Part shown: piece after piece, positions 45,242-55,497 of the stretch
Numbering within the stretch: position 1 is the first letter of the stretch
Layout of the letters: the number at the start of each line of letters is the position of its first letter
NCBI RefSeq assembly: GCF_020520425.1
Contig: NC_079487.1
Location: 132,268,385-132,332,384, forward strand
Direction of reading: 5' to 3'
From: Spinacia oleracea
Taxonomy: Eukaryota; Streptophyta; Magnoliopsida; Caryophyllales; Amaranthaceae
DNA length: 64,000 nt
Notes under the pieces: generated by a model
Databases searched by the model: none
What the model was told of the DNA's origin: nothing
Seen by the model: the letters and a program-made list of their open reading frames with translations, nothing else
Program-made: the position numbers and the translations under genes

Positions 45242-46249
45242 AGGGAAGAGTACTTAGTTACTACCTGTAAAAAATCAGCATATTAGTCACTCGGAAGCTG
45301 ATACATATACCCAAGGTGCCAAATTGTAACATACCACTGGTTCCCATTGGTTTTTTTCACGTAAGCAACCCCGCGTGGGATTAAAATTTAAATCTAAAAT
45401 ATCAAATGGTATTTGAATTTGCAATTTTAGACCAATCCCGGCTCAGGGTTTAATACACTAAGGTATATGTAGCCTTTTCGTAGTCACCCTCCTAAATCAA
45501 AATACCAAAACAAGGATGCAAATGAAAGGGCTTGCATAAAAATTCTAGGTTAGAATCCAGCAGAAACTACACAAAAAATTTCCAATTTTCAGGCAAACGT
45601 ATCGAGAAAATTTGCAAAATTGAAGGAATTAGTTGTGCATCATTATAGAGGCAGTCAGTGAGTGATGATTAAATGGTTTGTGTTACCGAATTGAAGGTCT
45701 TACGGTGCACGGAAACACTCCAATGGGTCGACGTTTCTTACAAATTGATGCTTAAAAAAACGTTTCGAAACGAAGACCCAATTCGTTTCAGAATAATGTA
45801 AGCTCGTGGAAACAATTTACCGGCGAGATTCCGAGATAACTCAGGCGGATCAGCCGTTCCAAATCATCTCGAATCGTGGATAAATTAATTTTCCGGCGAC
45901 ATTCCGGCGGAATAGATGAAGCACAGAGTTTGAACATATGTAGGAATTTTCTAAATCGCAAACAAAGAGGGGCGATTCTATTTAAAATCAATAATGAGAT
46001 TAAATTTGTTTTTTCCGGCAGCTAATTCATGAATTAGAAAAACATAGTAATAAAATCAGCAAAGATAAAATGGGAATTGAAGAGAATTCAAAAGAGATGA
46101 GAGAAGATGTAATTACCTGTAAGACGGAAGTGGTAAGGAGACTGGGAGAGTATGGGGGAAAACAGAGTCAAGATTTTGTGAAGTCGGAAAACGAAGTACT
46201 TCGTATATCATTTTGTGTTGGATTCCACCCCTTTTTATATGAAGATTTT
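45242..46249 (-). other. Leader exon and intron of the NB-ARC gene 44135
   Basis: A pyrimidine-rich stretch ends CTTACAG/GTAATTAC near 46121 and is a likely 5' UTR exon; the intron would run to 45265. No other gene is seen. The small frame at 46070-46261 overlaps this leader on the opposite strand and is not called. Confidence 0.45.
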
Positions 46250-46645
46250 CGGCAAAAGTAGCGGTAGCGGGTAGCGGGTAGCGGTTCAGTAGCGGGTAAC
46301 GGTTGGAGTAGCGGGTAGCGGTCAATAGTAGCGGGTAACGGTTAGCTGTCAAAGGTAGCGGGTAACTGATATGAGTGTTCGGTAAAAGTAGCGGTTGATA
46401 TTATAAAATAAAATAAAATGTGAAATATTATTTAAAACTTTATTATAAATTTGTCAAACGCTACCCGCTACCTTAAACGCTACTAATTTTAACGTTTGAT
46501 AAAAGCTACTCAACCGCTACCTCTACCGCTAACCGCTACCTAAATCGCTACCTCGCCAAACACTTACAAATTTTACAAGTAGCGTCTTGACTCAGTCAAA
46601 ACGCTACCCGCTACCTTAAAAGCTACCGCCGAACACGCCCTAGGA
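46250..46645. mobile_element. MITE with GTAGCGGGTAACGG repeats
   Basis: The left half is dense in GTAGCGGGTAGCGG, the right half in CCGCTACCTTAAACGCTAC. The outer words GTGTTCGGTAAAAGTAGCGG (46376) and GCTACCGCCGAACACGCCC (right end) are inverted. Probably a PIF- or hAT-type MITE with extra repeats on the left. It sits directly upstream of the leader exon. Confidence 0.5.
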
Positions 46646-46966
46646 GTACGTATTATAAGCCGCTTTTTCTTTATTTAAACGACTGAACTGAAAGTTCAAA
46701 TATGACGGGAGGTTCTGAGAGAGTGAGAGTGCGTTGGGTTTGTTGGTTCAAGGTGCACCGACTATATTTATTTTTCTTTGTTAATTTTTTGTAACTGTAA
46801 ATTAGTAAATGCATTTAATTTTTTTTCACAAAAATAATTACATCAACGACATTCTTATAATTTTATCTATAAATAGAGTCTAATATTGATATAGTTTTTC
46901 ACCCTTAAAATATTGATATTTAAGTGAATATTAATATTAAATAAAATGCTCTAATTAAAAAAACAA

Positions 46967-47596
46967 CTACATTTTAGCCCGTGCGATGCACGGATTCTAT
47001 CAAATTGTCATGTTTAAATGTATATACCACCTTTATATATTAGATTATTAGATTAGTTTTTGCTTTTGCATTGAATTTCATTTTAGATTTTTTTTTATTA
47101 TGAGAGTGTTTGTTTTTGGATGAAATTGTATATGCGTAATATTAATAATTAATTAATAAAAAAAATCTACGTGACTCTTAATCATTTATTTACGTGGTAC
47201 TCAACTTTTTTAATTCAAAATTAATTTTGATATCTTATTTTTCATTGGCCGAAACCATTAGATTTTTCTACGTGGCGGTCTAATATTGGATTAATGTTTG
47301 ATTTTAAATTGAATTTTATTTATTTTATTTTAGATTATTGTTTGATTTTGGATGAATTTTATTTTAGATTTATTTTTTAATTATTAGAGTGTTTGATTTT
47401 CGATGGAGTTGTATGATTAGTAATTAATTAATTAAAATATCTACGTGGCACCTAATTAATTATCTACGTGACACTTGATTTTTTTAATTCAAAAAGAAAT
47501 TAGAAATCTTATTTTTCATTGGCCGAAACCATTAGTAATCCTAGGTGGCGCTCTAATCTTTCAGCAAATATGCCTCCTTTATATATGTATATTAGA
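46967..47596 (-). mobile_element. Non-autonomous Helitron, 630 bp, internally duplicated
   Basis: Read on the minus strand it begins TCTAATATACATATATAAAG (47596) and ends with the hairpin CCGTGCATCGCACGG plus GCTAAAATGTAG (46967), one base off the usual CTAG, between A and T. The inside has two diverged copies of about 230 bp, including TTTTTCATTGGCCGAAACC (47240 and 47507), and a second 5'-end-like TCTAATATATAAAGGTGG at 47045. Confidence 0.75.
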
Positions 47597-47628
47597 TTAA
47601 CAATGTCAATAATTTTATTAATGAATTA

Positions 47629-47885
47629 CTTCCTCTGTCCCGGAATACTCGAAACGGTTTGACTTTTTGCACTATTCACATAATTCACTTTGACCCTATT
47701 TTATTTCAAGTATATGAAAACAAATGTAATTAGTATATAATATATTGTTGGCTACTTGGCTTCATCTTAACATATTAATATTTTATAAGTTTTTATAATA
47801 TGTAGTTAAAGAAATTGGTGATCAAAGTCGTGCATTGACAAGCGTGTCCAGTCAAAACGTTGCGAGTATTCCGGGACGGAGGGAG
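47629..47885. mobile_element. Stowaway-like MITE
   Basis: Left CTTCCTCTGTCCCGGAATAC, right GTATTCCGGGACGGAGGGAG; TA at both flanks; GTTTTGACTGGACA-type words inverted inside. Confidence 0.78.
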
Positions 47886-48301
47886 TATATTAGTATATAA
47901 TCTCAAAACTAGAAATAATTAGTACTCCGTATAATATTTACTTAAAGATATTATTTTTTCTAAATAGTCCTAGTCAACTTTATCTATCAAAGTCTTAAAC
48001 TTCTAAATTCACCGCCTTCACTCCATCTCCTCCATTTACCCGTTATGCTGAGAAATCCTACATTTGTAGTTGCAAGTTTTTCACCTCTCAAAGTCTCAAA
48101 TTGGTTTACATGGCGCTTTTTATTTATGTTACTCTATATGTATATCTCGCTACCCCTTCTCCTCTCCAATGTTATACGACTTCTGAGTTATGACTTCTCT
48201 CATCTTCAAGCTCTTGGACCACCATCTGAAACTATGAATGGATTTTGCATGTTCTGTATGGGGGAGGAAACTAGAACACCTACACCACCTCCGATTTATT
48301 T

Positions 48302-48475
48302 TATCTGAAAATAACTTATTTTGTCTGAAATGAACTTATTTGTGCGTGAAAATATTTGAAAAAAACTTATTTTGCTGAACTTATATATCTATCTGAACTT
48401 TATATTAAACTTAACTAACCTTATCTGAATTTATATGAACTTATTTTGTCTGAAATAAGTCGAACATAACAAAAC
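48302..48475. mobile_element. Partial MITE related to 18194-18451
   Basis: Repeated AACTTATTTTGTCTGAAAT words and an inner inverted layout match the family; the outer ends are decayed. Confidence 0.4.
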
Positions 48476-50529
48476 TTAAATCCCTTATTTATAAAACAAA
48501 CCAAAGTTCCTCTACACCATAAATTATAAATTAACATTTTTCGCTAACGCAACAGAAATGTAGGAAAAACTTATAAAAAAGAAAAGAAAATAGTCCAGAT
48601 AAAATTGATAAGACATATACTGATATACGGAGTAATGTAGAAAAATCTCTAAATTCTTTAACAAACCCTTGTAGACTTGTAGTCTTGTAGCGTAGTGTAA
48701 GCAAACTGTCTTTTTGACTCTGAAAATCGCGCATCTCAAATCCTATTTGGCTTCCTTTTTGCCGTTTTCAACGACATCGTGCAATGCCAATTTGGACCAA
48801 CCATAATCATATCTACTACAATCAAGTACGACGTATCAACCATATTGTTCTGGATTTCGGGGATCCACCTCTCCTTCCTAAAATCAAACAGCTTTCCAAA
48901 CTTGTTGACATGACATAATCTTTGTTTTGTTTAAGACTTAAGTATCACTTCAATGTAACCTTTAGACAAAATTAGCCCACTGTCTTTATGCTCCATTATT
49001 AATCTGTTTATGGGATAAAAATTAAAATGGTTGTGAATTAATTAAATGATTGTGTGCGAGGCAGTGGCAATGCCTGACATTTCCTGTTAAGGGTTGAAGT
49101 TTGAAAAAAAATAAAAATTGTTAATTTTCCTGAGTTTTTTTTATAAAAAAAGGTTAATTGATCGAAAAAAGGGAAAAGATCCATAAACTATTGAGGTTTA
49201 CAAAAAAATTATTGGGTACAAATGATACATAAAGAACCATAACTAAAAAAAAAAAAAAAAAAGAAAGGATAAGCAAATAACAATAACTATATATAAAAAA
49301 ATAGAAATGCAACAATAACTATAAAAAATAGAAAAATAACGAACGATAACTGTAAAAAATAGAAATAGAAATAGAACAAGAAAAAATAATTTAGAAAAGA
49401 AAAGAGTTTGGTTGGGTATCAATCCCGCATCAATAGGATAATAGAGATGTAACTAGACCACTAAGCTATCTATGTCCATCAATATCATTTATGCGCGAAA
49501 TTATATGTAAATTATTGGTTTTTATTTTATTTATTTTATCAGATTTACAAAATCTAGTAGGGGTCCAGTTGTACCCACTGAACCCCTTTTCAGCGCCACT
49601 ATGTGAGGGTCATATACTCGTAGTCAATCGATGGTGCCGTTGTTGTATGGTGTTGTTTGGGTGGTATTTTGTCATTCAACACCCCTTTCTTCTCTCACAA
49701 CGGTTTTCCTCACTTGTCATGGACCACCCTCCCCCTTTTCGGAGTTGCCCCCACCCCCACCTTCCTTTCTTGTCTCCGTCACTGGCCCCGCCCCTAATTT
49801 TAGTTGTCATCAACGCCCCTACTTTCACTTCATGTAACACCCCAATTATTATCTCTATTTTAAAAATTAAATTTCCATCTAAATAAAACCTTAACATATT
49901 ATTAACGTGTATTATTGCCCGTGAAAACTTACGACTTATTCATAATTATGCAGCGGAATGAATAACCTAACCTTCAATAAATGACTAAGGAAATACTTAC
50001 AACTTAAAACCATTAAAGACCGAAAAGTCAAAGTCAAAGTCAACTTTAAATGAAATCCTTACTTGACACAATACATACTAGACCTTGATTCGTGCTAATA
50101 AGTTCGAACTCTAAGTTTATTAAAAAACAATGCTCCAATATTTTATACGAGGTAAGTACTTTTTACAAATTAAACCCCGAATACGGATATTATGGTTATT
50201 CTACTTGAATACCAAAGTGCTTAAAAGTTGACTTATACGATAAAAATATTTCGTCGCTATTAAAATGTTTGGGTCTGTGTGTTAGAAAACTTAGAATAGT
50301 TGAACGAACTCAGGCTCAACCCACAACACATTAGAGTCATAGATTACATAGACCCAAGAGGCCAAGACCAATGGATCCATTTTTGGACCCAAATTCCGAC
50401 AAACGGTTCGGATCTTAGAACACCGAGAAGGGGGAAATAAAATAACAGGCATCAAAAGGAACCGAAGCAGCTCCTTCTCAGTTCTCACCATCAAAGGCTG
50501 ATGGGTAGTTTTACACTTTTACGCGTTCG
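48476..50529. other. Intergenic, tRNA-like segment and unresolved repeats
   Basis: Reading on the minus strand, 49480-49410 has TAGCTTAGTGGTCTAG and GGGATTGATACCC, close to tRNA boxes A and B; with no 3' tail nearby it is at best a SINE or tRNA relic. An A-run is at 49243-49262. A TGTAACACCCC word at 49833 may be the edge of an old repeat. No gene is recognised; the frames at 49491-49886 are low-complexity. Confidence 0.35.
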
Positions 50530-51305
50530 ATTTCTATGAAGAAATTACGATGGAAAATAATCCATTTCTGGATTTAATCACAGGAAGCTGCTTGGAAAGA
50601 GATACAAAAGAAGATTATGAAAATAAACTGAGGTTTAAACTCCTTTCATTTCATGCCAAAAATTACACAAATTGTAAAACAATTCCCTCTAATACCAGAA
50701 TTCAACCTGTAATCCGCCTAAAACAGGTAAATTTATATCTTCTCTTCTATAACTGATACTTCGTATTTGTTATTTTTATTCTTCATTATCAAATGTTTTT
50801 TTAATTTAATATTCCGAATGTTTCAATGTTATTGTTATGATTTACTTGGTTGATTATTTACTTTGTTCATCAATTAGTTCGTTCGACTTTTGTTTTCTGG
50901 TTCATTTAATTGTTTCCGTCAAAAATTTGAGACGGTTAGTTCTTTTGGGGCGATTACTTTTTTTTTTGGGAATTGAAATTAGGGTTTGATTTTGTGTTAT
51001 ACGGAATATTGGGGAAGATCTACAGCGTGTTTGGAAATTTGATTTTAAAGCAAAGCAAATCACTCGTACTAATTTTCACTTGTTGATTCCATTGTTTGGA
51101 TACTTTAATGAGGAAAACGAGTGAAATTAAGAAGGGTATTTAGATTTTTACTTTTTCCACAGATTTTGAAAGGAATATTATGTTTGCCGATTATAACTAT
51201 AAGGATTATCAGATGTTTCCTCAATAAATTGAAGAATTTGTGCATTTCTATACTGTGTACTATTAACGGAAAACAGGCTGAATTTTTTCAGGTTAATCTT
51301 TCTCT
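50530..51305 (+). other. Leader exon and intron of the NB-ARC gene 51306
   Basis: A likely 5' UTR exon ends CTAAAACAG/GTAAATT (50726). The acceptor TTTTTTCAG/GTTAATC starts the coding exon at 51292, 14 bases before the ATG. The exon holds an upstream open frame from 50550 (MENNPFLDLITGS) that after splicing would end out of frame with the main ORF, a possible uORF. Confidence 0.5.
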
Positions 51306-52403
51306 ATGGTATGCACAGCCATATTTCTGGGAATTTGGGGGCTTTTAACCTATTTAAGTGGGGAAGCCAGTCTTGATGAAAGGAAGAGAATCCTCATGGA
51401 TGAAACTGAATCCTTAACTGCCAGGATGCAGGACATTCAGAGAGAAATCTCTTCCACTCAGGTTCAACGAGGCAAGAAGCGAAAACGAGATGACTGTCAC
51501 TGGATGACTGAGGGTCAGAAGCTTGTCGACGAAGGGGAACGCTTGTTAAGGCAAGTTGGAAGATGGAGGTGCTTCCTCTTGGGTGCAAAGATTAGATGGG
51601 ATGTTTGTAAATTGGTTAATGCTTTGAAAGTCCATGATAAAAAGGGCGATGTGCTCCTTAAACATGCCTTGTCTGATGCACGAGGCGTGTGTCGTGGCTA
51701 TCATATACCGGTGGAACAATTATTTGGCCAGGTTGCTTCTGAGGCTTTCAACCATCTTAAGCTTCTGTTGGAAGATGATATAATTGGAAGGATTGCTATT
51801 CATGGAATAAGAGGAATTGGTAAGACTTTTCTGATGAAGCATATACACAACTATGCGCTAAACAGGTTTGATTATGTTTTCTGGGTCCCTTCCCCTGTTG
51901 AGTTCACCATCAAGTGTGTGCAAGATGCTGTTGCTGCTGTTGTGAAATGTGATTTTGCCTGTGATGATGACTTGTTTGTAAGGGCTAGTAAACTGTCTGG
52001 TACACTTGCCAAGCTCGGCAGTTTTGCCCTTTTCTTAGATTGTGTACCAAAAGCTGATTTTTCTCTGGAACAGGTCGGAATTCCAGTCCCTAGAGAAAGT
52101 AGTAAGTGCAAGGTGGTATTATCTACTAGCTCTACTTTAGAGTGCAAAATATTGGATTGTTTTGAAACAGTGGAAATTGAGCGTCTTCTGAAAGAAGATG
52201 CATACGAGTTGTTCATGCATAAGGCAAATATTGGGAAAGAATCTGTTTCTTCCCTTGATGGCTTTCCTAGTTTACTTGCTGATAGGTGTTGTGGAGTGCC
52301 ACAAATGATTGAAAACGTAGCTAGTCGTATGTGTAGCATAGATGACCCCCGTGAATGGAAATGTGCACTGTTTGAATTCAATGGAGTCGTACCACTTAGA
52401 TGA
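51306..52403 (+). CDS. Short LRR-less NB-ARC protein (365 aa)
   Basis: Third paralogue of the 25524/44135 type. N-terminus MVCTAIFLGIWGLLTYLSGE, then the conserved SLDERKRIL stretch, basic GKKRKRDD (about 58-65), P-loop GIRGIGKTF (about 168-176). Kinase-2 is ALFLDCV: the second Asp is replaced by Cys. RNBS-B is VLSTSS: both the second Thr and the Arg are changed. GLPL equivalent GVPQMI (about 329). It ends REWKCALFEFNGVVPLR, eight codons past the shared ALFEF end point. No ARC2, MHD or LRR. The start is the first ATG after the acceptor at 51291. Frame intact over the whole length, so the substitutions are not simple decay. The most diverged switch residues of the three. Confidence 0.85.
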   Translation: MVCTAIFLGIWGLLTYLSGEASLDERKRILMDETESLTARMQDIQREISSTQVQRGKKRKRDDCHWMTEGQKLVDEGERLLRQVGRWRCFLLGAKIRWDVCKLVNALKVHDKKGDVLLKHALSDARGVCRGYHIPVEQLFGQVASEAFNHLKLLLEDDIIGRIAIHGIRGIGKTFLMKHIHNYALNRFDYVFWVPSPVEFTIKCVQDAVAAVVKCDFACDDDLFVRASKLSGTLAKLGSFALFLDCVPKADFSLEQVGIPVPRESSKCKVVLSTSSTLECKILDCFETVEIERLLKEDAYELFMHKANIGKESVSSLDGFPSLLADRCCGVPQMIENVASRMCSIDDPREWKCALFEFNGVVPLR

Positions 52404-53930
52404 GGGTAAGATAACTTCCTCTACTTGCAAGGTTAGGTTAACTGGGAACTCGATGGAGTCGTGCAAGTTGTAGAGAAGAGGTATTTCAGTAATTCATTCG
52501 GTCAGATAAGAGGCAATTGATTCACTTGCTGTGTGCTCTTTGAGTTCCCAAGTTTCATACTCCTTTCTTACATGAGCTGCTGATTGTATCTATTAAATTC
52601 TTTATTTTTTCTTTTCTTGTTACATGCAAATAAAATGTGGCATGATTCTGATCTAAGTTTACAAGCTATTGTGTACAAGTTTTTTCGATATGTTCTGTGT
52701 CTTCTTATTACTTTGTTTTCCTTCATATGGTTCTCCCTTCTCTAGTTTTCTTGTACTTCGTATATGCTTTCTTTGTGTCATTTGATGTTATTTCATACTC
52801 CTTTCTTACATGAGCTGCTGATTGTATCTATTCAATTCTTTATGTCTTCTTTTCTTTGTTACTTGCAAAAAAAATGTGGCATTACTATGCTATTGCACAA
52901 GTGTTTTAGATATGATCAAAGTATTTTAGTCTTCTTATTACTTTCCTTTACATGGTTCTCCCTTTCTCTTGTTTTCTTGTATATGCTTTCTTTGATACAT
53001 CTGATATTATTTTATGGTTCCCATGAGTCAGATTTCTAATTTTTCATGCCTTAAAAATTGAATCAAATGATGGCGGAGAGGGAGGAAAAGGAGAGACTAA
53101 TTTTTTTTCTTGAAATGAAAGAAGGAAAGGGGGCAGAATTCGAGCAAAGCAAGGAACATCCAAAGAAATTTTCTTGAGACACATTGTAATTGTAAATTGT
53201 TATAGCGTAGAATTTGTGTTCAGGTATATTCTTATATTTATCAGTTTAAAGTACTTTTTATATATAAACTTCGTATGAGTTTTTGTCTTCTTCTGAGATT
53301 TGCTTCAGTATCCTTATACTTATCGAGCTCGTCTACTTCACAATATATGGTAAAGGTTTAAGACATTTTCATGTCATATCCGATTTCAGAGGCGAGAATT
53401 GCTTAATCTTTTCATCAGGTATGCATTTACATATAAGAAGAAATATCCATGACTAAATTCATAGCACACCGCAATGACTAAAAAATTAACTCTTTTGATG
53501 ACTGAAAGGGTCAAGAAAGAGAGGGAGGATGGAAGAGAAATTACCCTAAAGGTAGGGAATTGAGGTTAAAATTATAAACAAATTATATTTATAAAAAAAC
53601 CGTATAAACGATTAACAGATTATATTAAATAAAATCGTGCATCGCACGGGTTAAAATCTAGTAATGTATAAACATAATCCTTTAAAAAAATTTCAATTAA
53701 AAATTAGTTTATAAATATAAAAAGTTAATCCAAACATGTTAAAAGTTATAAAAAACTGAATAAAAGTATCCTAATGTATAACAATTTATTGTACAGTAGT
53801 GAGTTCAAAGAGGTGAAATTTATCAACCAAACCCCTCCTCGGCTCCTCTTTATAGAGTAAAGTAAATAGATGGATACATACATGAAAATGACCACTAACC
53901 GCATCAAATTTCCAATCTTCCGTAAAAATT
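52404..53930. other. Intergenic with a tandem duplication and a Helitron 3' end
   Basis: A unit of about 238 bp starting TTTCATACTCCTTTCTTACA is repeated head to tail (52553 and 52791). At 53624-53661 CGTGCATCGCACG plus GGTTAAAATCTAG followed by T is a Helitron 3' end; its 5' end was not located. Positions 53680-53800 resemble the MITE at 1404. No gene is seen. Confidence 0.55.
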
Positions 53931-53936
53931 GTGGTC

Positions 53937-53944
53937 TATAAATA
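53937..53944 (+). promoter_or_regulatory. TATA box of the glycosyltransferase gene
   Basis: TATAAATA in the context GTCTATAAATAGAG, 60 bases before the ATG at 54004, which would leave a leader of about 30-35 bases. Confidence 0.65.
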
Positions 53945-54003
53945 GAGTTTGAGGAATCCTATATTTGTACACAAATTAGGAATAGGAAGAGAAACCGCAA
54001 AAA

Positions 54004-55383
54004 ATGGGTAAACAACTCCATATTGTTATGTTTCCATGGATTGCTATGGGACATATGACACCATTTCTTCATCTCTCAAACAAACTTGCTGAAAGAGGTC
54101 ATAAGATCACCTTCTTCCTTCCTAACAAAGCCAAACAACAATTACAACATTCTGTTCTTTACCCTTCCCTCATTACCCTCCATCCTATTACTATCCCCCA
54201 TGTCCACCCTCTTCCTCTCGGTACCGAAACCGCCTCCGATATCCATCTCCACCTTACAGGCCACCTTGCCACCGCCCTCGATCTCACCCGTCCTGAGGTT
54301 GAGTCTCTTATCAAAGGCCTTACTCCAAAACCTCACTTCATCTTTTATGACTTCGCTTATTGGGTAACCGAGATCGCCACCGAGCTCGGGATCAAATCCG
54401 TTCACTACAATGTGGTTTGCGCCGCTTCGTTAGCCATCGCCTTGGTCCCGGACCGTAATGTGCCCCGTGATCGACCCCTTACCATGGAGGACAATGCCCA
54501 ACCCCCACCGGGCTACCCCTCTTCGAACGTCGTCTTTCGCGGGTCGGAAGCCCGGCATATGCTCCTCTTAGGGATGGAATTTGGTAGTGGGCTCACGTTC
54601 TACGAACGTATAACTACAGCCATGAAGTTAAGTGACGCCATTGCTATTAGAACTTGCCGTGAGGTTGAAGGAAACTTCTGTGATTACATGTCAGCCCAAT
54701 ACAACAAGCCCGTTTTCCTTACAGGCCCGGTACTTCCAGACATCGACGACAACATCCCACTTGAAGCCCAATGGGCTGAGTGGTTGGGCCGGTTCGAGCC
54801 AGGTACGGTTCTCTTTTGTGCATTTGGGAGCCAGTTTATCCTTGAGAAAGATCAATTCCAAGAGCTAGTCCTCGGATTTGAAATGACAAAATTACCCTTC
54901 TTACTGGCATTAAAGCCACCCAGTGGGTGCGCCTCCATCGAGGAGGCGCTACCAGAAGGGTTCAAGGAGAGAGTAGGGGAGAGGGGTGTGGTGCATAGTG
55001 GTTGGGTGCAACAACCACTAATACTCGCGCACCCCTCGGTAGGTTGCTTTGTGAACCATTGTGGTTTTGGTTCGATGTGGGAGAGTCTAATGGCGGCGAG
55101 CCAAATAGTAATGGTGCCTCAGTTGGGCGATCAAATATTAAACACTAGGTTGATGGCGGAGGAGCTCAAGGTGGGTGTGGAGGTGGAGAAGGCGGAGAAT
55201 GGGTGGGTGTCTAAGGAAAGTTTGTGTAACACTATCAACTTAGTGATGGATCAAGGAAGTGAAGTGGGGTGTTTGGTTAGAAAAAATCATGCTAAGTGGA
55301 GACAAATTATGGTTAACCAAGGATTTATGAGTGGTTACTTTGATACTTTTGTCAAGGATTTGGAGATGATCATGGGTACGTAA
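54004..55383 (+). CDS. UDP-glycosyltransferase, UGT79-like (459 aa)
   Basis: Transfers a sugar from a UDP-sugar to a small molecule in the cytosol. Single exon. GT1 fold: N-terminal acceptor domain with catalytic His17 in FPWIAMGHMTP and likely partner Asp117 in FYDFAYW; C-terminal donor domain with the complete 44-residue PSPG box at 334-377 (WVQQPLILAHPSVGC to VPQLGDQ, with HCGFGSMWES). The last PSPG residue is Gln, usual for glucose donors, but family members also use xylose or rhamnose. The start motif MGKQLHIVMFPWIAMGHMTP and the length fit the UGT79 group, whose known members add a second sugar to flavonoid, anthocyanin or triterpenoid glycosides. The substrate cannot be read from sequence. 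A good TATA box precedes it. No link to the NLR neighbours is evident. Confidence 0.93.
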   Translation: MGKQLHIVMFPWIAMGHMTPFLHLSNKLAERGHKITFFLPNKAKQQLQHSVLYPSLITLHPITIPHVHPLPLGTETASDIHLHLTGHLATALDLTRPEVESLIKGLTPKPHFIFYDFAYWVTEIATELGIKSVHYNVVCAASLAIALVPDRNVPRDRPLTMEDNAQPPPGYPSSNVVFRGSEARHMLLLGMEFGSGLTFYERITTAMKLSDAIAIRTCREVEGNFCDYMSAQYNKPVFLTGPVLPDIDDNIPLEAQWAEWLGRFEPGTVLFCAFGSQFILEKDQFQELVLGFEMTKLPFLLALKPPSGCASIEEALPEGFKERVGERGVVHSGWVQQPLILAHPSVGCFVNHCGFGSMWESLMAASQIVMVPQLGDQILNTRLMAEELKVGVEVEKAENGWVSKESLCNTINLVMDQGSEVGCLVRKNHAKWRQIMVNQGFMSGYFDTFVKDLEMIMGT

Positions 55384-55401
55384 ACAACCTAATACAATAT
55401 A

Positions 55402-55497
55402 ATGGTTAATCAAGGATTTATGGATTCGATCCATTTATAAAGAGTTATATTGATGCGATACTTTTGTTAAGGATTTGGAGATGATCATGGCTAAATA
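55402..55497 (+). repeat. Duplicated 3' end of the glycosyltransferase gene
   Basis: ATGGTTAATCAAGGATTTAT and AAGGATTTGGAGATGATCATGG repeat the last part of the UGT coding region (from about 55310) just after its stop. The second copy has an added stretch and no open frame, so it lies in the 3' UTR. Confidence 0.85.

Noticed and set aside
49410-49480. tRNA gene
   Set aside because: Box-like words are present but no cloverleaf can be drawn with confidence; more likely a SINE relic.
49833-50270. TGTAACACCCC start resembling the edge of a long terminal repeat; also TGTAACGATCCGAG near 19664
   Set aside because: No matching second copy, primer site or target duplication was found; left as unresolved repeats.
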